DNA from: Neptunitalea lumnitzerae | Lineage (GTDB): Bacteria > Bacteroidota > Bacteroidia > Flavobacteriales > Flavobacteriaceae | Assembly (NCBI RefSeq): GCF_027924185.1 | Contig: NZ_BRVO01000001.1 | Span: 186,001-250,000, forward strand | Direction: 5' to 3' | Length of the DNA: 64,000 nt | Shown here: positions 27,727 through 36,765 of the stretch, in pieces | Layout: each line of letters begins with the position of its first letter | How positions within the stretch are numbered: position 1 is the first letter of the stretch | Position numbers and translations under genes: made by a program | The notes under the pieces: model-generated | What the model saw: only the letters and a program-made list of their open reading frames with translations | The model's database searches: none | Told to the model about the DNA's origin: nothing

Positions 27727-28130
27727 TGGAAAGAGATATGAATATATGCATAGTAGAAGACTCTACCTTAACGGTATTGTTGTTGAAAAAGACGTTGGCT
27801 ATCTTTAACAAAGACATTAAACTTGTTAGTTTTACAGATGCCATGAATGCCTTAAAGTGGTTTGAGAAAGATTACCTTAAACAAAAACCAGAATTCTTAT
27901 TAATAGACATTAATATGCCTTTAATGAACGGTTGGGAGTTTATTGATAACTTACATAGAACACACCCCAATTTTAAAATTCCTATTTATATGCTTTCGGC
28001 AAGTTGTGACCCAGCTGATAGAGAAAAGGCAGCGGCATACCCATTGGTAAAAGGCTTTATAGCCAAACCCATAAGAATAGAAACTATTAATGCCTTATTA
28101 TTGGCAGAAACCACCATTAGCAGAAATTAA
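27723..28130 (+). CDS. Single-domain response regulator
   Basis: This 135-residue protein is a stand-alone receiver domain with no output domain. Acidic pocket residues are E12/D13 (IVEDS) and the phosphoacceptor is D62 (LLIDINMPLMNGWEF). The switch Ser/Thr is in MLSASCD and the conserved Lys in IAKPIR. It overlaps the upstream kinase by 4 bases. Such proteins relay phosphate or act by protein contact. The partner downstream of it is not evident here. The adjacent AraC regulator is a separate type, not its output domain. Confidence 0.93.
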   Translation: MMERDMNICIVEDSTLTVLLLKKTLAIFNKDIKLVSFTDAMNALKWFEKDYLKQKPEFLLIDINMPLMNGWEFIDNLHRTHPNFKIPIYMLSASCDPADREKAAAYPLVKGFIAKPIRIETINALLLAETTISRN

Positions 28131-28217
28131 GAAGTAAAATATCATTATGCTTGAGCAACCCAAGAGTGTATTCTTAAGGTACTTTATTGCCTAAAATATA
28201 GTTGTATATTAGCCCTT

Positions 28218-29147
28218 ATGGCAAACTTACAACACCTTACTACCGAATACCAAAACAGAATGAATGCAGTATTTAAATATATAGATACACATTTAAACAC
28301 CGCATTAACCTTAGAGGTTGTAGCAGAAATTGCCATATACTCACCTTATCATTTCCATCGTATTTTTAAGGTGATTACTGGCGAGCCTCTTACAGTTTAT
28401 ATCAATAGAAGACGCCTAGAAAAAGCTGCAGCAGATTTAATGCACAAGCCCGATATTGCTATAACAGAATTGGCGCTACAATATGGCTTTAGTAGTAATT
28501 CATCATTTACCCGCGCTTTTAAAAAATTCTATGGAGTGAGTCCTTCTACTTTTAGAGTAGAACTACCAGGAAAATTTAGCAAGATTCGCCAACCGAAAAG
28601 CAAGAATGGTCAACCCAATTTTTTATTTGAAAGATACCTTTGGAGTATTCAAGAACTTAAAAACTGGATAGACATGAATGCACACATCACTACCGTAGAA
28701 TTGCCCGAGTTACAAATTGCTTACGTAACCGCTATTGGCCACACCAAGGTTAAAGAGGCGTACCAACAATTAATACATTGGGCCACCCCAAGAGAGTTGA
28801 TGCAACAACCAGAAACTAAAATGATAACTGTATATCATGATAGTTTTAAAGTTACCGACCCAGATAAAGTACGCATAAGTGCAGGTATCAAGGTTCCTAA
28901 AAATACTAAAACAGAAGGAGCTGTTGCTACTACTACGTTACCCGCTAACAAATACATTAAAGGATGCTTTACCATTACCTTAGCAGAATTTGAAAAAGCA
29001 TGGAGCAGCTTATTTATCTGGATGAATGAGAAAGGCTATAAGAAAGCAGATGCCAATCCTTTTGAAATTTACCATAACGATTTTAGAACACATCCTGAAC
29101 AAAAATGTATTGTAGACCTATACATACCTATTCAAAAGGCAATATAG
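28218..29147 (+). CDS. AraC-family regulator with GyrI-like ligand domain
   Basis: The 309-residue protein has an N-terminal AraC double helix-turn-helix (~8-110: LTLEVVAEIAIYSPYHFHRIF, then ITELALQYGFSSNSSFTRAFKKFYGVSPSTFR). A C-terminal GyrI-like / SOUL-type effector-binding domain follows (~155-305: AYVTAIGHTKV, then FEIYHNDFRTHPEQKCIVDLYIPI). Proteins of this layout, such as the Rob/SoxS-like multidrug regulators, bind small hydrophobic molecules. The target genes cannot be inferred. It follows the two-component pair by 88 bases. Confidence 0.92.
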   Translation: MANLQHLTTEYQNRMNAVFKYIDTHLNTALTLEVVAEIAIYSPYHFHRIFKVITGEPLTVYINRRRLEKAAADLMHKPDIAITELALQYGFSSNSSFTRAFKKFYGVSPSTFRVELPGKFSKIRQPKSKNGQPNFLFERYLWSIQELKNWIDMNAHITTVELPELQIAYVTAIGHTKVKEAYQQLIHWATPRELMQQPETKMITVYHDSFKVTDPDKVRISAGIKVPKNTKTEGAVATTTLPANKYIKGCFTITLAEFEKAWSSLFIWMNEKGYKKADANPFEIYHNDFRTHPEQKCIVDLYIPIQKAI

Positions 29148-29178
29148 CATGTAAGTATACGTTTTAAAATAACAAACA

Positions 29179-29571
29179 GTGAAAACTGAAAAATTAAAAT
29201 CATATTTCATAGTAGCAAACCTAATTTTATTTGGTTTGTTACTATTTTTTTTAATACTACACAGCTTTAAACATTTTTCCGGAGGGGCAGAAAATTTTAT
29301 GATAGTAAGTTTAGTATTATTTTTTAGTTTACCGTTATACTATCTATCGCTAAGACCTAAGAATTACTATTTTGGACTCTTCGGACTATTTTTTATTTTA
29401 TCGGTTTTAAACTTTGTAGAAATTTGTGGGTACTATAATTGTTTCCCTAAGTTCTTATACTCATATTTAGAAGTAACAATATACATTTTCTTCTTTACAA
29501 TAGGCATCATCTTTCTAATACAAATAATTGGCTTCATACTCATTTTAATAACTAACAAGAACAACCAATAA
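29179..29571 (+). CDS. Small integral membrane protein, GTG start
   Basis: The 130-residue protein has four predicted transmembrane helices (about 7-28, 38-58, 63-84 and 97-125). It is rich in Phe, Leu and Ile. The only start at this position is GTG (29179). No family is recognised. It follows the AraC gene by 31 bases, so it may be in the same transcript. Confidence 0.75.
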   Translation: MKTEKLKSYFIVANLILFGLLLFFLILHSFKHFSGGAENFMIVSLVLFFSLPLYYLSLRPKNYYFGLFGLFFILSVLNFVEICGYYNCFPKFLYSYLEVTIYIFFFTIGIIFLIQIIGFILILITNKNNQ

Positions 29572-29634
29572 TAACCTTAGTAAACAAACCCTAGAAATAT
29601 TTAATCTTGATGATAGCTTAATACCTCAAAAAAC

Positions 29635-29683
29635 AAAATGACCCTCTGCAACAACTTTATGGTTTTACAAACGGTCATTTTAC
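29635..29683. terminator. Hairpin terminator between convergent genes
   Basis: AAAATGACC (29635-29643) pairs perfectly with GGTCATTTT (29673-29681) across a long loop of about 29 bases. It lies between the membrane protein gene (+) and the AlkD-like gene (-) and may serve both. Confidence 0.6.
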
Positions 29684-29726
29684 AAAATTTAAAATATCAC
29701 ATAGCAACAATTCCCCCTCCCCTAAA

Positions 29727-30353
29727 TTAGGCGATGGCTTTTTTCTTTCGTGCATCCTTCGTTACGTAATTATACGTAAACCGTGTGTTTGGGGTATCTA
29801 TGTTCCAGCTACTAATTTCCGTAGCTATTGCTTGGGGGTATTTTTTGTTTATATCTCTTAATGCGTTTCCAACAGATTTACGCACATAAGCACTATCATT
29901 ATTTTTTTGGCTACTAAGTAACTGAATAGCCACTTCAGGATGCTGTGCAAAATAAGATCTGCCTGTCCAGATACGTAATCCTTCTGTTGCAGCTCTACAT
30001 ACATTTGGGTTGGTATCCTGTAACCAATCTTTTATAGTTGGTAGCGCATTCTCATAACCAACATCTTTACAATATTGATCAAATGCTTTAGCCAAAGTTT
30101 CTTGTACTTGCCAACTAGGGTCGTTACTTACCTCTAATTGTAATATTTGTAATGCCCTAGGATTTTTAGCAGCAATTTTGCCCAAAATAAAAACACCTAA
30201 GCAGCGTATTTGATAACTATTATATTTTAAAAAACCATATGCATATGCAAAACAATCATCGGTAGTTTTGCATTCAAAAATCCTTTTTGCTGCTCCTTCA
30301 ATTGGTTTAAAACCATGAGCAATAGTTTGTAATTTAGCAATAGTAGCTTCCAT
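29727..30353 (-). CDS. DNA alkylation repair family (AlkD-like HEAT repeat) protein
   Basis: I start at ATG 30353 (MEATIAKLQ), inside a slightly longer frame. The 208-residue protein is all-helical HEAT repeats. The segments RAATEGLRIWTGRSYF and SAYVRKSVGNALRDINKKYP match the conserved core of the AlkC/AlkD-like alkylation-repair family. AlkD members are glycosylases that remove bulky or cationic alkylpurines such as 7-methylguanine. The length suits the short AlkD-like class. I cannot confirm the catalytic Asp/Trp positions by eye, so glycosylase activity is likely but unproven. Confidence 0.85.
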   Translation of the reverse strand: MEATIAKLQTIAHGFKPIEGAAKRIFECKTTDDCFAYAYGFLKYNSYQIRCLGVFILGKIAAKNPRALQILQLEVSNDPSWQVQETLAKAFDQYCKDVGYENALPTIKDWLQDTNPNVCRAATEGLRIWTGRSYFAQHPEVAIQLLSSQKNNDSAYVRKSVGNALRDINKKYPQAIATEISSWNIDTPNTRFTYNYVTKDARKKKAIA

Positions 30354-30895
30354 AGTAGTGATGTTTAGTAACACACACTTGCTCTTACCTATTACTAAAA
30401 GTAAACTATTTACAGCATAAAATAAATGTCAAACACCATAAATCTAATAGATGAATGTAAGAAATATACATCTACAAATATAAATAACATAAAATTATTT
30501 AACCTACATAAAAGAGCCCCATTAATTACCAATTCGGCAAACAAAATTAAGTACTTAACAGATAGCAACCATAAATCTAACAAAAAGATGTTATTTTATT
30601 ACAAAACACCACAACACACTGTAAAACAACATTTTAAATGTTAATTTTTAGGTTTTACCATTATAATTCAATATCTTCATACCACTACCATATTAAACAC
30701 AATTCCCCTATTAATATTTAAGTAACACCAGTTTTATTTGTGCTTACCGGCCACTAAAACTTTGATGATATACAGTAATTAGCTTTTCCCACTACAAATA
30801 CTGAAAGCTCTCTTTGTAACAAAAGAGAGCTTTCTTACGTATAACTATGAACCACGTATATTTTCAATACCTTAACAACACTTAATTTAACCTCT
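30354..30895. other. Intergenic region, AT-rich, with one terminator hairpin
   Basis: These 542 bases hold a 72-codon frame (30426-30644) that looks non-coding (Asn/Lys-rich, no neighbours in phase) and one clear hairpin at 30803-30837. I see nothing else. Confidence 0.5.
30803..30837 (+). terminator. Rho-independent hairpin without an upstream gene
   Basis: GAAAGCTCTCTTT pairs with AAAGAGAGCTTTC in a perfect 13-bp stem with a 6-nt loop. The T-rich tail is weak. The nearest upstream sequence on the plus strand is gene-free, so it may end a small RNA or act as a leader hairpin of the gene at 30896. Confidence 0.6.
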
Positions 30896-31300
30896 ATGAA
30901 AAAGATTTTACTCATCCTTTGTTTGTTATCTACTGCTTATATAAGTACTGCGCAAACGAGCCCTGAAGAACTTACAAAAGTATTTTTTGAAAAATATAAA
31001 AAGTCGCCGTCCGAGGCTTTGGACTATCTTTTTGGCACCAACCCTTATATGACCAAGAACAAAGATGCTGTTACCAATCTAAAAGAACAGCTACAACAAA
31101 GCATTCCTCTTTTTGGAAAATACGTTGGTTATGAAAAATTAAAAGAAAAAAACATAGGTACCTTTTTTAAAACCTATACGTATGCAGCAAAATATCAGCG
31201 TCAACCTCTCAGATTCATCTTTCAGTATTATAAAGCAGAAAACAAATGGGTATTATTCAATTTTAAATTTGACGACCAGATAACCAAAGAACTAGACTAA
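30896..31300 (+). CDS. Secreted hypothetical protein
   Basis: This 134-residue protein has a signal peptide (residues 1-19, ISTAQ). The mature part is a small alpha/beta protein with FFEKYKKSPSEALDYLFGTNPYM and PLRFIFQYYKAENKWVLFNFKFDD, resembling the general layout of NTF2/DUF-type periplasmic proteins. No family is assigned with confidence. It is 62 bases from the erythromycin-esterase-like gene and may be co-transcribed with it. Confidence 0.82.
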   Translation: MKKILLILCLLSTAYISTAQTSPEELTKVFFEKYKKSPSEALDYLFGTNPYMTKNKDAVTNLKEQLQQSIPLFGKYVGYEKLKEKNIGTFFKTYTYAAKYQRQPLRFIFQYYKAENKWVLFNFKFDDQITKELD

Positions 31301-31362
31301 TCATTATTATAAACTAATTACTATTTAAGTAGTTGCACCAAGCAATTACACAAAACACCCTC

Positions 31363-32550
31363 ATGGTAAAATTTATAACACTTATTCCCCTCTTCTTTTA
31401 TTTTAATAGCGCTAAAGCTCAAGATACTAAAGCAGTAGCACAAGCCTTAAGTGATAAGGTTAGCATTCTTGCCTTAGGAGACCCTACCCATTTAGAAGGT
31501 ACTATAACCACCCAGCGTATAGAATTAATTAAAGCGCTACACTCAGAAAAGCACTTTTCAGTAATAGCCTTTGAATCTAATTTGTTTGAAATGTATTATG
31601 GCTATACTCAATTTTTAAAAGATGGTGCTTCTAAACATATATACGATGGCATGTATGGAATATTTCCTTGCCAAGAATTAAACCAACTAATGGATTGGGT
31701 AAAAGTCTGCAATTCCAAACAAGATTCGATTATGATTATTGGTGTAGAATCTAAGTTTACAGGAAACAATACATTAGCACACCTTAAAGACTTTCTTACC
31801 GAAGAAATTAATTCTTTAGACAATATTTTAGAAGATAATTTACCCTTATACTACGAAACCTTAGGAACCCTAATAGAAAGTAGCTTTTATTCAAGAAAGA
31901 TTGATGATACCGAAAAACAAATTATTATTACTGAAACCGAAAAACTTTTATACCATGTTGAAAGTAGAAAATCGGATGACTTTAAAACCTTAGTTTTAAA
32001 ACAAACGCTTATTAATATTATAGCAGAAGCCAATAGGTTACACAATTCTAATTCAGCCGATAAAAACAATGATAGGGATTTTGAAATGGCAAAGAATGTA
32101 AAGTTCTTACACCCACTTGGTAAAATGGTTTTATGGGGTTCTTCCACTCATTACCTTAAAGAGCCAAAGGCAATTCAGACACATTACTTTCAAAAAAACA
32201 ATCGAATAACCTTTGGAAAACTACTGAAACGAGATTTCCCTGAGGCTTACTTTTTTATAGCTTATAGTTCTTTAGAAGGTAAAAAAACTAATCTTCTTTT
32301 TAACTCTAAAGTAAAACCTCCTAAACAAGGCTCTATTGAATTTGAAGCTATGCAATTAAAAACTCCAGGGAAAGCAAGTTATTTTATGAGTTTAAACCCT
32401 TTAAACACTTTACATTTATACACTGGCGAACATCAGTTAGATTGTAGAATGCTAGGTCACTCGTATGCAGAAATGGAAGTATCTGAGGTTTGCGATGCCA
32501 TTTATTTTATAGATGATACACAGCCTTATACCAAATTAAAAGCTGACTAA
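31363..32550 (+). CDS. Secreted erythromycin-esterase-fold protein
   Basis: I start at ATG 31363 (MVKFITLIPLFF). The 395-residue protein has a signal peptide ending near SAKAQ. Its fold matches the EreA/EreB family: LGDPTHLEGTITTQRIELIKAL, then VIAFESNLFEMYYGY, then IMIIGVESKFTG, and later VLWGSSTHYLKEP with the second conserved His. The usual GExxH is GDPTH here, so one acidic residue is changed. Family members hydrolyse macrolide lactones or unrelated esters, and the true substrate of Bacteroidota homologues is not known. A second family member lies at 36766-38937. This one stands next to small envelope genes. Confidence 0.85.
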   Translation: MVKFITLIPLFFYFNSAKAQDTKAVAQALSDKVSILALGDPTHLEGTITTQRIELIKALHSEKHFSVIAFESNLFEMYYGYTQFLKDGASKHIYDGMYGIFPCQELNQLMDWVKVCNSKQDSIMIIGVESKFTGNNTLAHLKDFLTEEINSLDNILEDNLPLYYETLGTLIESSFYSRKIDDTEKQIIITETEKLLYHVESRKSDDFKTLVLKQTLINIIAEANRLHNSNSADKNNDRDFEMAKNVKFLHPLGKMVLWGSSTHYLKEPKAIQTHYFQKNNRITFGKLLKRDFPEAYFFIAYSSLEGKKTNLLFNSKVKPPKQGSIEFEAMQLKTPGKASYFMSLNPLNTLHLYTGEHQLDCRMLGHSYAEMEVSEVCDAIYFIDDTQPYTKLKAD

Positions 32551-32563
32551 ACCAATAAATATA

Positions 32564-33088
32564 ATGACCTACTATAGCTTACTACCACTATTATTACTGA
32601 AAGACTATATTGTATTTATATGCCTGCTTACTCTTTTTGGTATCCCTTTACTTATATTGGGCTTGTATACCATGTATATACACCTTGTTATTTTTTATAA
32701 AGGAACTGCTACAACTGCCGAGGTAATAGATTTTAAAATAGCTAGGGTTCAAGTAAATAGTAGAGATGCAGCTTATCCTCAAACCAAATTGGAATTTACA
32801 CCTATAGTAAAGTTTACCAACCAACAAGGGGTTGACGTTATAGATGAAATGGATTATGCTAAAAAAGGCCATCCTGTTAATGGCGAAATCTTAAACATAG
32901 TATACCGTCGTCAAGGTGATTTCTACAATATTTTAGAAAACACCAATTACTACCGCATCTATAAATGGCTTGTACCCACAATTATTGGGTTCGTACTAAT
33001 TATTGGAGCACTAAGCATATTCCTAACCTATCAGGAGTATATTATTGAGTATTGGTATATGCACAATCCACCAGAAAACAACTGGTAA
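32564..33088 (+). CDS. DUF3592-like membrane protein
   Basis: This 174-residue protein has an N-terminal transmembrane helix (about 11-43), a soluble domain with TTAEVIDFKIA, FTPIVKFTNQQG and GEILNIVYRRQGDF, and a C-terminal transmembrane helix (about 135-155). This matches the DUF3592 pattern, a domain of unknown function. It follows the esterase-like gene by 13 bases and converges on the permease gene, with 13 bases between their ends. Confidence 0.82.
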   Translation: MTYYSLLPLLLLKDYIVFICLLTLFGIPLLILGLYTMYIHLVIFYKGTATTAEVIDFKIARVQVNSRDAAYPQTKLEFTPIVKFTNQQGVDVIDEMDYAKKGHPVNGEILNIVYRRQGDFYNILENTNYYRIYKWLVPTIIGFVLIIGALSIFLTYQEYIIEYWYMHNPPENNW

Positions 33089-33101
33089 GCTGCTGATAAA
33101 T

Positions 33102-34292
33102 TTAGCTTTTAGGAACTACTAATTTTTTAATACTTCTGGCTAGTAATACATAATACAACCCTACCAATACTAGTAAAATAAAAACACCTATAGGCACTAT
33201 ATAATTAGGGTTATTAGTTGCCTCAAACATATTAGAAAACTTATCTAAATAATAACCGCGCACTAATGTACAGCAAATCAATGCTAATACTATGGCTACA
33301 AAAGTAACACCAGCGGTAAGCATTTGGTAAAACTTACCAATCTGTTTTGGGCTATACCCTATGTAATATAAATTAAGTATGGTAGTTGCATTCTTCTGTA
33401 AAATAAGATTCTTACTCATTAGAATAAATGCTACTGAAAGCACTATTATAATTACAGCCACTAACAACACAAATAACAAGCCTGTTTTAAAAAAGAAAAT
33501 AACCTTTGTAAACTCTAAATCTTGCTTGTTTATATTATAGTTATGTGCATTAAAAAACTGCAATATGGCTTTATCTGATGGATCTTTAAAATCAACTAAC
33601 AACCTACTAACCTTACGCTTCTCTGTGTCGCTATAGTTAGCATTAGCCCATGTTAAAAAATCCATAGGCACCAAAATAGAATTAATCTTATCAGAAAAAC
33701 CTACGATATTACTTTTAAACACTTTACGCTTACCATTTCCGGCAATTTGAATATTAAACTGAATTTTGGTGATAGTGTTTTTAGATAACACCGGTAAGCC
33801 TTGGCTTTCTGCAAAACCAAAATTGTAAAGATTTAAATAATTTTCTGGTATAATAATAGGTATAAAGTCTGAATCGGGCTCCCACTTCCAATCATCCGTA
33901 GTTACATCTAAATAAGCATCTGGTACGCTTTCAAAAAACAGATCGGTATAAAACATAGGTACGTTGCCACTCTTATCTGTAAAAGCACTTACCTCAAACC
34001 CTGCATTGGTAAACGTTGACACCTCTTCTACAAAAGGCTGACTACGTAATTCTTCAATCTCTTCTGCATCAAAATACACCCCGTCTTTATTGAACGTTTT
34101 AAATAACGATACTTGCTTGCTAACAATGACCGACTTTTTGCTAAACACATCGGTTTGCTCAGACAATAACGAGCGTACATCTACAAAAAACTGAAGGGTA
34201 GCTATAAGAATGCTCACCCCAATAAATAGGGTTATTAAATACCCTATAATTTGCACGGGCACTAAGGTTTTGCGCTGTAATTTATAAAGCAT
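33102..34292 (-). CDS. ABC transporter permease, FtsX/MacB-like
   Basis: The 396-residue protein has one N-terminal transmembrane helix (about 12-32), a large periplasmic domain (~35-265), and three C-terminal helices (~270-295, 325-350, 365-388). This is the FtsX/MacB-type topology. The C-terminal region contains ILNLYYIGYSPKQIGKFYQML, the usual cytoplasmic coupling segment. It is 3 bases from the ATPase gene and co-transcribed with it. Such transporters are mechanotransmitters or export lipoproteins. The substrate is unknown. Confidence 0.9.
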   Translation of the reverse strand: MLYKLQRKTLVPVQIIGYLITLFIGVSILIATLQFFVDVRSLLSEQTDVFSKKSVIVSKQVSLFKTFNKDGVYFDAEEIEELRSQPFVEEVSTFTNAGFEVSAFTDKSGNVPMFYTDLFFESVPDAYLDVTTDDWKWEPDSDFIPIIIPENYLNLYNFGFAESQGLPVLSKNTITKIQFNIQIAGNGKRKVFKSNIVGFSDKINSILVPMDFLTWANANYSDTEKRKVSRLLVDFKDPSDKAILQFFNAHNYNINKQDLEFTKVIFFFKTGLLFVLLVAVIIIVLSVAFILMSKNLILQKNATTILNLYYIGYSPKQIGKFYQMLTAGVTFVAIVLALICCTLVRGYYLDKFSNMFEATNNPNYIVPIGVFILLVLVGLYYVLLARSIKKLVVPKS

Positions 34293-34295
34293 AGG

Positions 34296-34928
34296 CTACA
34301 GACTTAAAACTTTATCGTAATTAAAAAATGTATCCCCATCTAAAGAGGTGTGAATCAATCCTGCATTATTTGCTTTTAATTCATCTGTAATAAGGTTGGC
34401 AACTAAGTGAATATTTTCAGTATCTAAATGACTAAATGGTTCATCCAGTAATATAAAATCAAAAGGCTGACAAAGTGCTCTAACAATAGCTACACGTTGG
34501 CGCTGCCCTAAAGATAAATTCTTTACCAGTGCATCTTTTTTATGCAATAACTGCACCTTATCTATAAGCTCCTCTATCTCTGCTTTGGTTTTATGGTGTG
34601 TGAGTACATTCTTTAACCAAATGTTTTCAAACAAGCTTAAATCTGTAAACAATTTAAAATCTTGAAATACGTAACTTAAATGCGATTTACGAACCTCAAA
34701 CGGACTTTTTAATGGTGGGGTGGTTACATAATTAACAGCACCCTGGTAGGCAGTATTACTACCGTAAATAATATTTAAAATAGATGTTTTCCCATGACCC
34801 GAATGTGCCACTACCAAGTATTGTTGTCCTTTTTCAAAAAGCACTTCCTCCTTTAAAAATATGTCAGAAACCTGTACTTCGGTTTCCGACATATATAAAG
34901 GCTTAATATGTTGTAATTGAATATTCAA
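34296..34928 (-). CDS. ABC transporter ATP-binding protein, TTG start
   Basis: The 210-residue protein carries a Walker A-like AHSGHGKTS (Lys47), a Q loop near VFQDFKLF, the signature LSLGQRQRVAI, and Walker B FILLDEPFSHLD followed by the H-loop IHTSLDG. I accept the TTG at 34928 as start because it keeps the first beta strand (IQLQHIK). The next ATG (34892) would place Walker A only ~29 residues in. It pairs with the downstream permease (3-base gap) and follows the DUF4836 lipoprotein gene. Confidence 0.9.
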   Translation of the reverse strand: MNIQLQHIKPLYMSETEVQVSDIFLKEEVLFEKGQQYLVVAHSGHGKTSILNIIYGSNTAYQGAVNYVTTPPLKSPFEVRKSHLSYVFQDFKLFTDLSLFENIWLKNVLTHHKTKAEIEELIDKVQLLHKKDALVKNLSLGQRQRVAIVRALCQPFDFILLDEPFSHLDTENIHLVANLITDELKANNAGLIHTSLDGDTFFNYDKVLSL

Positions 34929-34943
34929 GAGCTACCAGATTGA

Positions 34944-36560
34944 TTATAAGTCTTGAACCATAGTGTCCATCAATTTAAAAATAGCAAACAAGCTATTGTT
35001 ATTTTCATCTTTCAGACGGAAAGTACCCTGAACCGTAAAATCACCTTGATACTTAACCTCTACACCATCAGCAAACTCATTCCAGGTTTTGATGTACCCA
35101 GCAGCCACAGGATTATTTGTTACACTTGAAGACTCTACCATTTCTTGTGGATAACGTGAAAAATCTAAATCTAGATACATGTAGAACGGATTTTCACTTA
35201 TTTGTTCTCCTACTACAGTATCTCCTAAGTTAGCATCTAAACCTCCTTTACCAAAAGCCTTCGCTGCGTCTAAACTTGTGGTTACCAGTACAGCATCACT
35301 GTTATAGTTTAAATAACACTTATAACTACTATCTAATCTAATCTCATAATAACTTCCATTGTTAGAAATCATTTCTGGCGGAAACTTCTTTAGCAACATA
35401 GGTACCAAATCTTTATTTGTAATATCTAAGACAAGATTTACCTCAGGCAGTGGCTTTTCCTCCATCTCCATACTTCCAGGATAGTAAGGTACCTCAATCA
35501 CTGTAAAATCAGATAAGGTTATCACAAAACTACCTCCAAAACTTCTGTATAATTCATCTAAGGATATCCCTAATTGACCTTCTACCATTCCAGTCATCAT
35601 GTCATAACTAGGGTTTCCTTTCACCGCCTCAGCAAATAAAGGCATATCAGCTGCACCACTCATTGCTATTAACGACTTTTTAGGTAAGTATTTCACCAAA
35701 TCTTTATTAAAACTAGCAACTTGAGAACCATCTGTACCCAATTCTTCTATAAGTTCTTCACTTGGCTTAAACTTAGCTGTTACAGATATTTCCCCTTCCT
35801 CAAAATTAAGGTATGTATATAAATAGCTTCCTTCTAACTTATCTAAAGGCAAACTTGCAGCACGCGGATTCATACTCATAGCCTCAGCAATTAAATCGCC
35901 CGAATACCACATACTAACATCTTCTTTATTGCTATAAAACTCATTAAAACTATCATTGGCTACCAAACCGCCTTCGTTACCTTCAAAAAGTTCATTCATG
36001 GTAAACTCTAGGTTACGTTTTGCTCGGTAGGTTAGTCCGCTCAAAAAAATAGCCTTATGATCATCCCACGCCACTAAAGCTTCATCTGCAATCCAAACGG
36101 TATTAAAACCGTATTCTTTAGATACTCCTAAATCATAATTTTGGTCAGCTGCTTTAAATACTTTCTTTAAAAACTCCTTAAAGTTATCACCATCATTCAA
36201 TGCTAGTAAAAGTCCCATATACTTTTCTGAGGCAGTTTCATTTATTAAGCATACAAAAGCATCAGAGTTTAGCTTAATACCGCTACTTGCTGGGTCATCC
36301 ATAAACCCATCAAACAATTCTGCTAATTCTTTACTCTCTGTTTTAAGCTCACTAGAAGCCATCTTAAAAGATTTGAATTCTTTTACTTCATCAAAGTTTC
36401 CTTTTTCAGCTATAGCTGGAATATTCAAAACGGTTACAAACTGTGTAGTTGCGGGTAAGCTCTCTACCGTATCTGGCACATTGCTACAAGACGCAAAAAA
36501 ACTAATAGCTAAAAGAAAGGCACTAACTTTTAAATAGCCCATTTTAAAAAAAGATTGCAT
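34944..36560 (-). CDS. DUF4836-family lipoprotein
   Basis: The 538-residue lipoprotein has a lipobox FFASC (Cys25); the start could be ATG 36560 or 36542. The N-terminal segment (TTQFVTVLNIPAIAEKGNFDEVKEF) and repeated alpha/beta modules are typical of the DUF4836 family of Bacteroidota lipoproteins, whose function is not known. It is first in an apparent operon with the ABC ATPase and permease (15-base gap), so it may be a partner or substrate of that transporter. Confidence 0.87.
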   Translation of the reverse strand: MQSFFKMGYLKVSAFLLAISFFASCSNVPDTVESLPATTQFVTVLNIPAIAEKGNFDEVKEFKSFKMASSELKTESKELAELFDGFMDDPASSGIKLNSDAFVCLINETASEKYMGLLLALNDGDNFKEFLKKVFKAADQNYDLGVSKEYGFNTVWIADEALVAWDDHKAIFLSGLTYRAKRNLEFTMNELFEGNEGGLVANDSFNEFYSNKEDVSMWYSGDLIAEAMSMNPRAASLPLDKLEGSYLYTYLNFEEGEISVTAKFKPSEELIEELGTDGSQVASFNKDLVKYLPKKSLIAMSGAADMPLFAEAVKGNPSYDMMTGMVEGQLGISLDELYRSFGGSFVITLSDFTVIEVPYYPGSMEMEEKPLPEVNLVLDITNKDLVPMLLKKFPPEMISNNGSYYEIRLDSSYKCYLNYNSDAVLVTTSLDAAKAFGKGGLDANLGDTVVGEQISENPFYMYLDLDFSRYPQEMVESSSVTNNPVAAGYIKTWNEFADGVEVKYQGDFTVQGTFRLKDENNNSLFAIFKLMDTMVQDL

Positions 36561-36765
36561 GACTTTATGTATTTTGATTGATATTCATGTATAACACTTC
36601 TCAATATAAAATTACGGAAATTTCTACCTCTTGAGAACAGTACTTCACAAGCAAGATTTAACTTCTATTTTATTAAGATATTCTATAGGCATAAAGGTAC
36701 AAAAATATTGACACCCCTTACATGAACCTATCCAATTAAACGTTAAAATTGAGGTTGAAAAAGCA

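Noticed and set aside
30426-30644. 72-codon plus-strand ORF
   Set aside because: Composition is Asn/Lys/Ile-rich as expected from AT-rich non-coding DNA; there is no signal peptide, motif or supporting context.
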